A DNA stretch of 64,000 nt from Allobranchiibius huperziae (GTDB lineage Bacteria > Actinomycetota > Actinomycetes > Actinomycetales > Dermatophilaceae): NCBI RefSeq assembly GCF_013410455.1, contig NZ_JACCFW010000001.1:574929-638928 (forward strand), written 5' to 3'. This document shows, piece by piece, positions 7,860 through 14,934 of this stretch. The first letter of the stretch is position 1. The number at the start of each line of letters is the position of its first letter. The translations under genes and the position numbers were made by a program. Under the pieces are notes generated by a model that saw nothing but the letters and a program-made list of their open reading frames with translations, was not told the DNA's origin and did not search any database.

Positions 7860-8978
7860 TCAGGCGATCCGCTGCACGACGTACTCGATGCACGCGGTCA
7901 GCGCGCTGACGTCGTCCGGATCGACCGAGGGGTACATGCCGATCCGCAGCTGGTTGCGCTTCAGCGCGCGGTAGGGCTCGGTGTCGACCACGCCGTTCTC
8001 GCGCAGGGTCCTGGCGAGCAGGGCCGCGTCGATCGCGTCATCGAAGTCGACGGTCGCCACCACGCGCGAGCGGGCGGCCGGGTCGGCGACGAACGCGCTC
8101 GCGTACGACGTGTGCTCGACCCAGTCGTAGAGCCGCCGGCTGCTCTCGGCGCTGCGCGCGACGGCGAAGTCGAGACCGCCGCCTGCCTGCAGCCACCGCA
8201 GCTGGCTGACCATGAGGGCCAGCGTCGCCACGGCAGGGGTGTTGTAGGTCTGGTCAAGGCGTGAGTTGTCCACTGCCGTCTGCAGATTCAGACTGGGTGG
8301 AATCCATCGGTCACTCGAGGAGATCGTGGCCGTGCGCTCCAGTGCGGCCGGGGACATCGCCGCCAACCACAGGCCGCCGTCGGAGGCGAACGACTTCTGC
8401 GGCGCGAAGTAGTAGACGTCCGCCTCGCGCAGGTCGACCGGCAGGCCGCCCGCGCCGGAGGTGGCGTCGACCAGCATCAGCGCGCCGGCATCGGCGCCGG
8501 TGACGCGGCGTACCGGCTGCATCGCGCCCGTCGACGTCTCGTTCTGGGCGTAGGCGTAGGTGTCCGCGCCGGGGACCGCGCTCAGCGGATCGACCTCGCC
8601 GGGCACCGAACGGGTGACCACCGGTTCGGCCAGGAAGGGCGCTGCCGCCACCGCGGCCGCGAACTTCGAGCTGAACTCCCCGCACACGCCGTGCACGGAC
8701 CGCTCCCTGATCAGCGAGAACGTCGCGACGTCCCAGAAGAGCGTGGAACCGCCGTTGCCCAGCACGATCTCGTAGTCCTCCGGGGCGCCGAGGAAGTCGT
8801 GCAGCGAGGAGCGGACCTCGCGCACCAGGGCGCGCACCGGTTCCTGTCGGTGGGAGGTGCCGAGGACGTCGGTGCCGAGGTCGCGCAGGAGGTCCAGCTG
8901 CTCGGGGCGCACCTTGCTCGGTCCGGAACCGAACCGACCGTCGGCCGGCCGCAGTTCGCGTGGGATGACGATGCTCAC
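7860..8978 (-). CDS. serC: Phosphoserine aminotransferase
   Basis: 372 residues, matching the actinobacterial SerC group. The start has the family signature FGSGPSKVRPEQL. The substrate region GTSHRQEPVR is near residue 47. The PLP-binding lysine lies in YYFAPQKSFASDGG near residue 190, and RIGMYPSVDPDDV closes the protein. It converts 3-phosphohydroxypyruvate and glutamate to phosphoserine and 2-oxoglutarate in serine synthesis, and the homologous reaction in DXP-dependent pyridoxine synthesis. The start is GTG 8978, with a CACACT box seven bases upstream. It is divergent from pdxH with only 33 bases between starts. Confidence 0.95.
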   Translation of the reverse strand: MSIVIPRELRPADGRFGSGPSKVRPEQLDLLRDLGTDVLGTSHRQEPVRALVREVRSSLHDFLGAPEDYEIVLGNGGSTLFWDVATFSLIRERSVHGVCGEFSSKFAAAVAAAPFLAEPVVTRSVPGEVDPLSAVPGADTYAYAQNETSTGAMQPVRRVTGADAGALMLVDATSGAGGLPVDLREADVYYFAPQKSFASDGGLWLAAMSPAALERTATISSSDRWIPPSLNLQTAVDNSRLDQTYNTPAVATLALMVSQLRWLQAGGGLDFAVARSAESSRRLYDWVEHTSYASAFVADPAARSRVVATVDFDDAIDAALLARTLRENGVVDTEPYRALKRNQLRIGMYPSVDPDDVSALTACIEYVVQRIA

Positions 8979-8990
8979 GGCCGAAAGTGT

Positions 8991-9008
8991 GCCAGCGCCT
9001 ACGCTGGC
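8991..9008. promoter_or_regulatory. Short palindrome in the shared serC-pdxH promoter
   Basis: GCCAGCG (8991-8997) and CGCTGGC (9002-9008) form a perfect 7-bp inverted repeat with a 4-base spacer. It lies in the 33-base gap between the two divergent start codons. It overlaps TACGCT (9000-9005), the apparent pdxH -10 box six bases from its ATG. It could be an operator acting on both genes; no regulator is identified. Confidence 0.4.
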
Positions 9009-9011
9009 TCG

Positions 9012-9698
9012 ATGAGTGAGATCACCCGGTGGGACTACGACGGGCGCGGCCTCGAGGAGGGCGAGGTGCCGGACGCGCCCTGGCCGGTCATCGAGGAGTG
9101 GGTGCGACAAGCCCGCGAGGCCGCGGCGGACGACACCCAGCCCGGGGTGCACGAGCCGGACGCGATCAGCGTCGCCACCGTGGACGCTTCGGGCGCCCCC
9201 ACGGTCCGCACGGTGCTCATGCGATACCTCACCCCCGCGGGACCTGGTTTCTACACCAACCTGGAGTCGCGCAAGGGCACCGATCTGGCGGCCGATCCAC
9301 GGATCGCCGCCACCCTGACCTGGCCCGCGCTCTACCACGCGATCCGCTTCACCGGCCGCGCCGAGCAGTTGCCGCGCGACATCGTCGCCGAGTACTTCGA
9401 CTCTCGTCCGTGGGGCTCGCGCATCAGCGCGTGGGCCTCGGACCAGAGCCGCCCGGTCGCGGACCGCGCCTCACTGGAGGCTGCCGAGCAGCGGTACGCC
9501 GAGCGCTATCCCGACCACGGCCGCGCCGGCGACGTGCCGGTGCCGCCCTTCTGGGGCGGCTACGTGGTCCACGTCGACGAGGTGGAGTTCTGGGTAGGTC
9601 AGGCGAGCCGGCTGCACGACCGGGTGCGCTTCACGCGTACCGGCGAGGGTGCCCTGGACGACCCGTCGGTCTGGACCCGGGAGCGCCTGCAGCCCTGA
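9012..9698 (+). CDS. pdxH: Pyridoxamine 5'-phosphate oxidase
   Basis: 228 residues. FMN- and substrate-contact segments are visible in order: VRTVLMRYL (about 70), FYTNLESRKGTDLAADP (about 85) and ALYHAIRFTGRAE (about 105). The signature PPFWGGYVV is near 178, followed by EFWVGQASRLHDRVRF, the conserved C-terminal substrate-binding block. The FMN enzyme makes pyridoxal 5'-phosphate with oxygen. Being divergent from serC, itself PLP-dependent, is a functional pairing around vitamin B6. ATG 9012 follows a TACGCT box by six bases, so the mRNA is probably leaderless. Confidence 0.95.
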   Translation: MSEITRWDYDGRGLEEGEVPDAPWPVIEEWVRQAREAAADDTQPGVHEPDAISVATVDASGAPTVRTVLMRYLTPAGPGFYTNLESRKGTDLAADPRIAATLTWPALYHAIRFTGRAEQLPRDIVAEYFDSRPWGSRISAWASDQSRPVADRASLEAAEQRYAERYPDHGRAGDVPVPPFWGGYVVHVDEVEFWVGQASRLHDRVRFTRTGEGALDDPSVWTRERLQP

Positions 9699-10311
9699 CG
9701 TGCTCGATCCGCTCGACCCGCTCGACCTGTCGAGTGGCGTAGAAGCCGCTCGAGTGCACCCGGTGGGAGTGCGCCACTCGAACCATAGGTATGCCACTCG
9801 GGAGTGGGCGTGAAACAGCCCGCGGGGTCCGACCTGGTGGCCGGTGCGCGATGGACGGGTCGCGCCCCCACGGGCTGCGGTGGTGCGTGGTCTTCACCAA
9901 CGCCGTCCGTTGAAGAGTCGGTCACCGAATGGGAGGCCGACCAACGGCTGCGCTAGTGCGCAACCACCTCACGCGTCCTAGATGAATGCACTCTCGGACC
10001 ACCTCCTCTCTCGTGTACCCAGCACGGTAGACACGCCGGCAGGTGGCCCGCAACGGGGTTTCGCGAGGCGGTGGGGAAGGAAGAGGGCGACCGCCATACA
10101 GGGGGAGATGGCGGCCGCCCGAGCCGGGCTTCGCAGCCCGCTCGCCCCGGACCGGAGTCCGAGACCTTCGCGTGACAGCGGACGAGGGGACGTCCGTGCT
10201 GCCACGCCCAGTGGAACGACCGTCCGGCCCGGATGATTCCCGAACGGGCGCTGCGTGGTCACTGTGCGCCGACGGGTGCCGACACCGGTCCGGGATGGGA
10301 AGATCGACCCT
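9699..10311. other. Intergenic region with repeats and hairpins, no supported gene
   Basis: No convincing coding sequence was found. The first part has a perfect 10-bp inverted repeat, TCGAGTGGCG (9730-9739) and CGCCACTCGA (9772-9781), with a further GCCACTCG copy at 9793-9800. This may act as a terminator for pdxH. The second half holds the hairpin cluster annotated separately (10085-10196). The open frame at 9982-10236 has amino-acid content like random high-GC sequence. Confidence 0.5.
10085..10196. ncRNA. Candidate structured RNA (four successive hairpins)
   Basis: Hairpin 1 (10085-10120) has a 12-bp stem with one A-C mismatch and a G-rich loop; read on the minus strand the loop is C-rich. 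Hairpin 2 (10121-10143) abuts it, with a TCGC tetraloop and one bulge. Hairpin 3 (10148-10161) is CGGAC/GTCCG with a four-base loop. Hairpin 4 (10179-10196) is CGGACG/CGTCCG. The cluster ends 115 bases before the DtxR-family start. It could be a 5' leader element of that gene or an sRNA on either strand; I do not recognise a known family. Confidence 0.35.
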
Positions 10312-11043
10312 GTGACCGACTTGATCGACACCACCGAGATGTACCTGCGCACCATCTTCGATCTGGAGGAGGAGGGCATCGTCCCGCTGCGCGCCCGGAT
10401 CGCCGAGCGTCTCGGCCACTCCGGGCCGACGGTGTCCCAGACCGTCGCCAGGATGGAACGCGACGGCCTGCTCACCCTCGCGGGCGACCGCCACCTGGAG
10501 TTCACCGAGCACGGCCGCACCCTGGCCACTCGCGTCATGCGCAAGCACCGGCTGGCCGAACGGCTGCTGGTCGACGTGATCGGGCTGGAGCTGGAGTACG
10601 TGCACGACGAGGCCTGCCGCTGGGAACACGTGATGAGCGAGCGGGTCGAGCGCAAGATCCTCACGATGCTGAAGGACCACACCCTCTCCCCCTACGGCAA
10701 CCCGATCCCCGGTCTCGCCGAACTGGGGGAGACCGGGACCATCGAGAAGTTCCGGGACGGCGTCGCCTCCCTCACCGAGGTGGTCTCCGCCGAGCCGTCC
10801 CTGCTCGTCGTACGCCGCATCGGCGAACCCGCGCAGGCCGATCACGCCACTTTGGAGGTGCTGACCGCCGCCGGCATCTCACCCGGCGCCGTCGTGCGCG
10901 CACGCCTGGAGGACGGGCGGGTGCTGGCCCGGGTCGAGGACGGGCCGGAGGGCGTCTCGCTTCCCCCTGAGATCGCCTCCCACGTCTTCGTGCAGCTGCC
11001 CTCCACGGCGGCCCTCGCCGCGGGAGCCGTAGCCGTCTCCTGA
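10312..11043 (+). CDS. DtxR/MntR-family metal-dependent transcriptional repressor
   Basis: 243 residues. The N-terminal winged helix (about 1-65) has ARIAERLGHSGPTVSQTVARM. The metal-binding and dimerisation domain (about 66-140) contains RKHRLAERLLVDVIGLE and HDEACRWEHVMSE, which carry the His, Glu and Cys ligands of the IdeR/DtxR type. A C-terminal SH3/FeoA-like domain (about 150-235) follows. Such proteins repress metal uptake genes when Fe(II) or Mn(II) is bound. The retained Cys favours iron (DtxR/IdeR) over MntR, but that is inference. The GTG at 10312 starts the usual TDLIDTTEMYLRTIFDLEEEG. Confidence 0.93.
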   Translation: MTDLIDTTEMYLRTIFDLEEEGIVPLRARIAERLGHSGPTVSQTVARMERDGLLTLAGDRHLEFTEHGRTLATRVMRKHRLAERLLVDVIGLELEYVHDEACRWEHVMSERVERKILTMLKDHTLSPYGNPIPGLAELGETGTIEKFRDGVASLTEVVSAEPSLLVVRRIGEPAQADHATLEVLTAAGISPGAVVRARLEDGRVLARVEDGPEGVSLPPEIASHVFVQLPSTAALAAGAVAVS

Positions 11044-11360
11044 CGTCGTGCGCCGCCGTCCGGCCGGCCGTCCACAGGTCCCGTGACCCGATTGTGATGT
11101 CGGTGTGCAGTCCATGTATCGTCGGCGGCGGTTCTCAGCCTGAGGACCCCCGAGCGGCACCGCCGAGTCCTGCCAAGCAGCCCGGGAATGCAACGATCCG
11201 CAAGGCAGGAGCGGGGGACCCACCTTCGGCCGTTCGCAGTATCGGGACGGCCTCGGGGCTAAGTCACGGGCAGTCATCGGGGAACGGACTGCCACGGACC
11301 GGGTAACACCTCCACCCGAGCCCGACAGCTCACCTCGTAGGCGCCGAGAGGTTTTCATCC
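11044..11360 (+). other. Leader region of the NlpC/P60 gene with promoter
   Basis: This gap is almost filled by the riboswitch annotated at 11125-11351. A plausible promoter is TTGTGA (11092-11097) and TATCGT (11117-11122), 19 bases apart, placing transcription start just before the riboswitch. GAGAGG at 11346-11351 may serve as the ribosome binding site for GTG 11361. Confidence 0.5.
11125..11351 (+). promoter_or_regulatory. ydaO-type cyclic di-AMP riboswitch
   Basis: The leader has hallmark blocks of the actinobacterial ydaO class in order: GCACCGCCGAGTCCTGCC, then GGCAGGAGCGGGGGACCCA, a central stem pair (GGCAGTC...GGACTGCC), GGTAACACCTCC, and the terminal CCCGACAGCTCACCTCGTAG followed by GCGCC. 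In this class c-di-AMP binding lowers expression of cell-wall hydrolases and ion transporters. It directly precedes an NlpC/P60 cell-wall hydrolase, the classic target in actinobacteria. Ends are approximate. Confidence 0.9.
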
Positions 11361-12137
11361 GTGTCTGTCATGCAGCCCCGGGGGCGTCATCGCGCCCCGA
11401 GCAAGTTGTCCACGTCCTTCAACACCACCGCACGCGTGTCCGCCGCGGTAGCTGTCGGCGGCGGCCTCGTGGCCTCCGCCGTGTTCTCCCAGTCCGCGCA
11501 GGCCGCTGACACGAAGCACCAGGGCCCGGCCTCCGCCGCGGCTCCCGCCCAGGCGTCGATGACGCTGGTGCAGAACACCGCTCGTACGTCCGCGCCGCAC
11601 GTCGCCGCGGCGGTCGACGCCCACACCCGGCTCGTCGCCGTCCACGCGGACACCTACGTCGCGCCCGTCGTGGAGAAGGCGGCTCCGGCTCCGGTGCGCC
11701 ACGTGGTCGCCCCGGTGCGCCACGTCGTGCGTCAGCCCGCGCCGAAGCACACGACGCCGGTCCGGTCGGGCAACGGCGGTGGCAGCACCGTCTCGGCGCC
11801 CTCGTCCGCCAGCGGCGTCGTCGCGATCGCGGAGCGCTACATCGGTGTTCCCTACGTCTACGGCGGCACCACCCCCAGCGGGTTCGACTGCTCCGGGTTC
11901 ACCAGCTACGTCTACGCCCAGCTCGGCATCAACCTGCCGCGCACCGCGGCGGCCCAGCAGGCGTCGGCGACTCCCGTGAGCACCCCCCAGCCGGGCGACC
12001 TGGTGTTCTTCGGCAGCCCCGCCTACCACGTCGGCATCTACCTGGGTAACGGCATGATGATCGCCGCGCCCAAGCCCGGTGACCACGTGAAGATCGAGGC
12101 CGTCTACGGCACCCCCTCGGGGTACGGCCGCCCCTGA
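11361..12137 (+). CDS. Secreted NlpC/P60 peptidoglycan endopeptidase
   Basis: 258 residues. An N-terminal signal peptide (about 1-49) has a hydrophobic core VSAAVAVGGGLVASAVF and an AQA cleavage site. A low-complexity Ala/Pro/Val linker (about 50-145) contains repeated APVRHVV units. The catalytic domain (about 152-258) has C177 in FDCSGFTSYVY and H223 in YHVGIYLGNG. It should cleave peptide stems of peptidoglycan (D-Glu-mDAP type bonds) during growth and separation. It has no SH3 or coiled-coil domain, unlike RipA. Expression is under the upstream c-di-AMP riboswitch. The start is GTG 11361; ATG 11370 is possible. Confidence 0.93.
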   Translation: MSVMQPRGRHRAPSKLSTSFNTTARVSAAVAVGGGLVASAVFSQSAQAADTKHQGPASAAAPAQASMTLVQNTARTSAPHVAAAVDAHTRLVAVHADTYVAPVVEKAAPAPVRHVVAPVRHVVRQPAPKHTTPVRSGNGGGSTVSAPSSASGVVAIAERYIGVPYVYGGTTPSGFDCSGFTSYVYAQLGINLPRTAAAQQASATPVSTPQPGDLVFFGSPAYHVGIYLGNGMMIAAPKPGDHVKIEAVYGTPSGYGRP

Positions 12138-12147
12138 GCGTCCACGT

Positions 12148-12190
12148 CATGACGATGCCCCCTCACCGATGGTGAGGGGGCATCGTCATG
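12148..12190 (+). terminator. Strong hairpin terminator after the NlpC/P60 gene
   Basis: A perfect 20-bp stem (12148-12167 with 12171-12190) closes a three-base loop, starting 11 bases after the stop codon. No U tract follows, as is common for terminators in high-GC actinobacteria. It can also serve the convergent small gene on the minus strand. Confidence 0.85.
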
Positions 12191-12206
12191 TCGTGCAGAG
12201 GTTCGG

Positions 12207-12407
12207 TCAGTCGCGCGCGGCGGGGCCGTCGCCCGGCCGCTTCTCGTCCTCCTGCTGCGAGAAGCTCTTGTCCTCCCCGGTCGCGGCGCCGCTGCCGCCG
12301 CTCGCCTCGGAGTCCGCGACGAGCCCCGTGTCGCCTGCCTCGCCCTCGTCGGGGCTGAGCTGCTGGGCGGGTTCCTGGGGGTTCGGGTCGTTCGCGTCAT
12401 CGCTCAT
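12207..12407 (-). CDS. Small acidic hypothetical protein
   Basis: 66 residues, very acidic and rich in Asp, Glu, Gly, Ser and Gln (for example PAQQLSPDEGEAGDTG and FSQQEDEKRPGDG), probably disordered. The reason to accept it as a gene is its promoter: CATACT (12414-12419 on the minus strand) lies six bases before the ATG, the same leaderless layout seen at other genes here. It is divergent from the FkbM-type gene. No function is recognised. Confidence 0.6.
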   Translation of the reverse strand: MSDDANDPNPQEPAQQLSPDEGEAGDTGLVADSEASGGSGAATGEDKSFSQQEDEKRPGDGPAARD

Positions 12408-12449
12408 TCGGCCAGTATGTCCGCACCGGGCCCACCTAGGCTGACGCTC

Positions 12450-13334
12450 GTGCCCTCCACCCCACCCGCACCCGGCGCCGCCTCGCATGTGCTGAGCGGT
12501 CGACGTCCGGTCGAGATCGTCGACATCGGCGCCAACCCCATCGACGGGGAGCCGCCGTACGCGCCGCTGTTGGAGCAGGGAGTCGCCCGGGTGACCGGGT
12601 TCGAGCCGCAGGAGTCCGCGTATGCCGAACTCACGACGAGAGAGGACGGGGCGCACCGCTACCTGCCGTACGCGGTGGGGGACGGGGCCGAGCACACCCT
12701 GCGACTCTGCGTCGAGAGCGGCTTCGCCAGCATGCTCGAACCGGACCGTGCCCAGCTGGGACTGTTGACCGACTTCCCGCGGATGGCGTCGGTGACCGAC
12801 CGCATTCCGATGGCCACCCGACGCCTGGACGACATCACCGAGATCGAGCAGCTGGACTACCTCAAGATCGACATCCAGGGCGGTGAGCTCGACGTCTTCC
12901 GGCACGGCCGGCGGCTGCTCGCCAGGGCCGTCGCCGTGCAGACCGAGGTGGGGTTCACCCGGTTGTACGAGGACCAGCCCACCTTCGCCGACCTCGATCT
13001 GGAGCTGCGGGCGCACGGCTTCGTGCCGCACCTGTTCGTCAACACCAAGACCTGGCCGCTCGCGCCGCTGCAGTGGGCCGACCCGCTGCAGGAACAGGCT
13101 CGGCACCTGGTGGAGGCCGATGTCCTCTACGTGCGCGACCTGGCGCGCCTCGACGTGCTGAGCGAGGACCAACTGCATCACCTGGGGCTGATCTGCGACC
13201 TGGCGTACGCGTCGTACGGCGTGACGCTGCTCTGCATCGCGGAGCTGGTCCGCCGAGGTGTCCTGGACCCGGACAGTGCCCGGATCTTCCGGGACCAGGT
13301 GGCGGTCCGTGCGCAACCGACGCCGTCGCGCTGA
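12450..13334 (+). CDS. FkbM-family SAM-dependent methyltransferase
   Basis: 294 residues. The SAM-binding strand VEIVDIGANPIDG is at about residues 21-33 and the acidic motif VTGFEPQ at about 49. LDYLKIDIQGGELDVFRHG (about 140) is the FkbM hallmark. FkbM-like enzymes O-methylate sugars, lipids or small molecules. A C-terminal region of about 100 residues has no clear match. GTG 12450 is chosen because TAGGCT (12437-12442) lies seven bases upstream. ATG 12417 is in frame but lies inside the divergent promoter of the small acidic gene. Confidence 0.8.
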   Translation: MPSTPPAPGAASHVLSGRRPVEIVDIGANPIDGEPPYAPLLEQGVARVTGFEPQESAYAELTTREDGAHRYLPYAVGDGAEHTLRLCVESGFASMLEPDRAQLGLLTDFPRMASVTDRIPMATRRLDDITEIEQLDYLKIDIQGGELDVFRHGRRLLARAVAVQTEVGFTRLYEDQPTFADLDLELRAHGFVPHLFVNTKTWPLAPLQWADPLQEQARHLVEADVLYVRDLARLDVLSEDQLHHLGLICDLAYASYGVTLLCIAELVRRGVLDPDSARIFRDQVAVRAQPTPSR

Positions 13335-13403
13335 TCAGACCCGGCTGCACGACCCGACGACCACCCGGCTGAGGGTCGCGGCGGGCGGGCTCGCGGCGAC
13401 GAT

Positions 13404-13530
13404 TCAGTGCTGGGTCGTGCCCTCCCGCCCGGGTGGCGGCGGGTAGATGTCGGTGTGCTGGGCGGTCGCGATGCTGACGTCCTCGGCCTGCACGTTGGTC
13501 AGTTGCACGACACGGGTCGGCAGGATCGAG
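13404..13530 (-). pseudogene. Displaced C-terminal coding segment of the NADH dehydrogenase gene
   Basis: In the shifted frame this stretch encodes 41 residues beginning SILPTRVVQLTNVQAEDVS and ending GREGTTQH before a stop at 13404-13406. The first part resembles the membrane-associating tail expected after the DWL motif of these dehydrogenases. It is read only if one base is restored near 13530-13532. It may be a sequencing error or a real recent mutation. Confidence 0.6.
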
Positions 13531-14815
13531 CGTAGAGCCAGTCCGTGGCCACCCGCACCTTGGCGGCCGCGCTGGGGAGCGCGAAGAGGTGATAGCCGCG
13601 CGCCGTGACCTTCGCGATCGGGCCGGTGAGGGGCACACCGAGCGCCTTGGCCACACCCTGTGTTCCGCCCAGATCAGCCACGAGGCCGAGGTCACGGTGC
13701 CGGTACGGGCGGGACTGCCCGACGCCGAGGCTGGCGGCGACGTTCCGGGCGGCGGTGTGGCCCTGGCGTTGGGCATGCTGCGCCGTCGGGGCGGTGACCG
13801 GGCGGCTCCCGTCGGCCAGGGCGCCCTGGGTCAGGTCGGGCACCGCGGCCGAGTCGCCGAGCGCCCAGACGTGCGTGTGCCCGGGGACGCTCAGGTCGTC
13901 GTTCACCACGAGTCGGCCCTTCGTGGTCGGGAGGCCCAGAGTGGCGATCAACGGGCTGGGGGCCACGCCCGCGCTCCACACCAGCGTGCGGGTGCTGATG
14001 ACGTCGCCGTCGGTGAGCGTGACCGAGGTGGCGGTGGCCGACACCACGCTGACGGTGAGCCTGACCTCGACGCCGCGGTGGTGCAGCACCTTCATCGCCT
14101 CCGCGCCGAGGCGAGGGCCCAGCTCCGGCAGGACGTGGGGTGCCAGGTCGATGAGCAACCATCGGACGTCGTCGGGTCCGAAACTGCTCCACCGGTCGGC
14201 GATGCCGTACATCCAGTTCTGCATCTTTGCGACAAATTCCGTCCCGGTGTAACCGGCGCCCACCGCAACGACGGTGAGCAGTTCCTGGCGCTGCTGCCGG
14301 CCGGCAGGGGTGTCGGGGAGGGCATCCGCCAGGTCCAGCTGACCCAGGACGTGATTGCGCAGGAACGTCGCCTCTTCCAAGGTCTTCAGTCCGCGGGCGT
14401 GTTCGGCGACGCCGGGGATGTCGAACTCGCGCGTCACGGATCCGGGGGTCAGCACCAGACGATCCCAGCGCTGCTGCTCCGGCTTCCCGTCGCGCCCCAG
14501 GACCGTGAGCGTGCGCGAGGCGAAGTCGACGTCCGTGACGTGCCCGAAGACCGGCGTGGTGCGCCGCAGGGTCTGGCGCAGGGACACGGCGATGTCCCGC
14601 GGGTCGAGGACGCCCGTCGCGACCTCGGGCAACAGCGGGCTGTAGAGCAGGTAGTCCGACGGTGCCACGAGCACCAGGCTCGCCTGCTCGGGGGACAGGG
14701 TGCGCTCCAGTCGGCGCAACGTGTGGAATCCGGCGAAGCCCGCGCCCACGACCACGACTCTGGGCGCGCTGTCGGGCGTGTCCTGTGCACCTTCGCGTCG
14801 TCGTCGCGCGCGCAT
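13499..14815 (-). CDS. Type II NADH dehydrogenase (FAD-dependent), 3' end frameshifted
   Basis: 438 residues in the intact frame. The FAD-binding motif VVVVGAGFAGFHTLRRL starts near residue 20. The second Rossmann motif VVAVGAGYTGTEFVAKM is near 180, and the FAD/quinone block HTHVWALGDSAAVPD near 305. These oxidoreductases pass electrons from NADH to menaquinone without pumping protons. ATG 14815 has GGGAG just upstream. The C terminus appears abnormal: after DWLYA the frame runs into SCRPVSCN and stops, while another frame continues as SILPTRVVQLTNVQ to a stop at 13404. One base near 13530-13532 is probably missing, so the native 3' end may be 13404. Confidence 0.82.
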   Translation of the reverse strand: MRARRRREGAQDTPDSAPRVVVVGAGFAGFHTLRRLERTLSPEQASLVLVAPSDYLLYSPLLPEVATGVLDPRDIAVSLRQTLRRTTPVFGHVTDVDFASRTLTVLGRDGKPEQQRWDRLVLTPGSVTREFDIPGVAEHARGLKTLEEATFLRNHVLGQLDLADALPDTPAGRQQRQELLTVVAVGAGYTGTEFVAKMQNWMYGIADRWSSFGPDDVRWLLIDLAPHVLPELGPRLGAEAMKVLHHRGVEVRLTVSVVSATATSVTLTDGDVISTRTLVWSAGVAPSPLIATLGLPTTKGRLVVNDDLSVPGHTHVWALGDSAAVPDLTQGALADGSRPVTAPTAQHAQRQGHTAARNVAASLGVGQSRPYRHRDLGLVADLGGTQGVAKALGVPLTGPIAKVTARGYHLFALPSAAAKVRVATDWLYARSCRPVSCN

Positions 14816-14934
14816 GCGGCTCCCGGAGGTCTCGATCCGCCTCGGTTCGGCGCAGCCGCCGGTGCGGTCGGCGACGATGCCCGAGACGGGCGTCTGGACC
14901 GATGATCCTCGCAACGGACGTCGTCCACCAGGGG

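Noticed and set aside
9991-10006. Sequence GGACCACCTCCTCTCT resembling the 3' end of 16S rRNA
   Set aside because: No other 16S sequence surrounds it, so it is a chance anti-Shine-Dalgarno-like string.
9982-10236. 84-codon open frame before the DtxR gene
   Set aside because: It covers the hairpin cluster, has random-looking Ala/Arg/Pro composition and no ribosome site.
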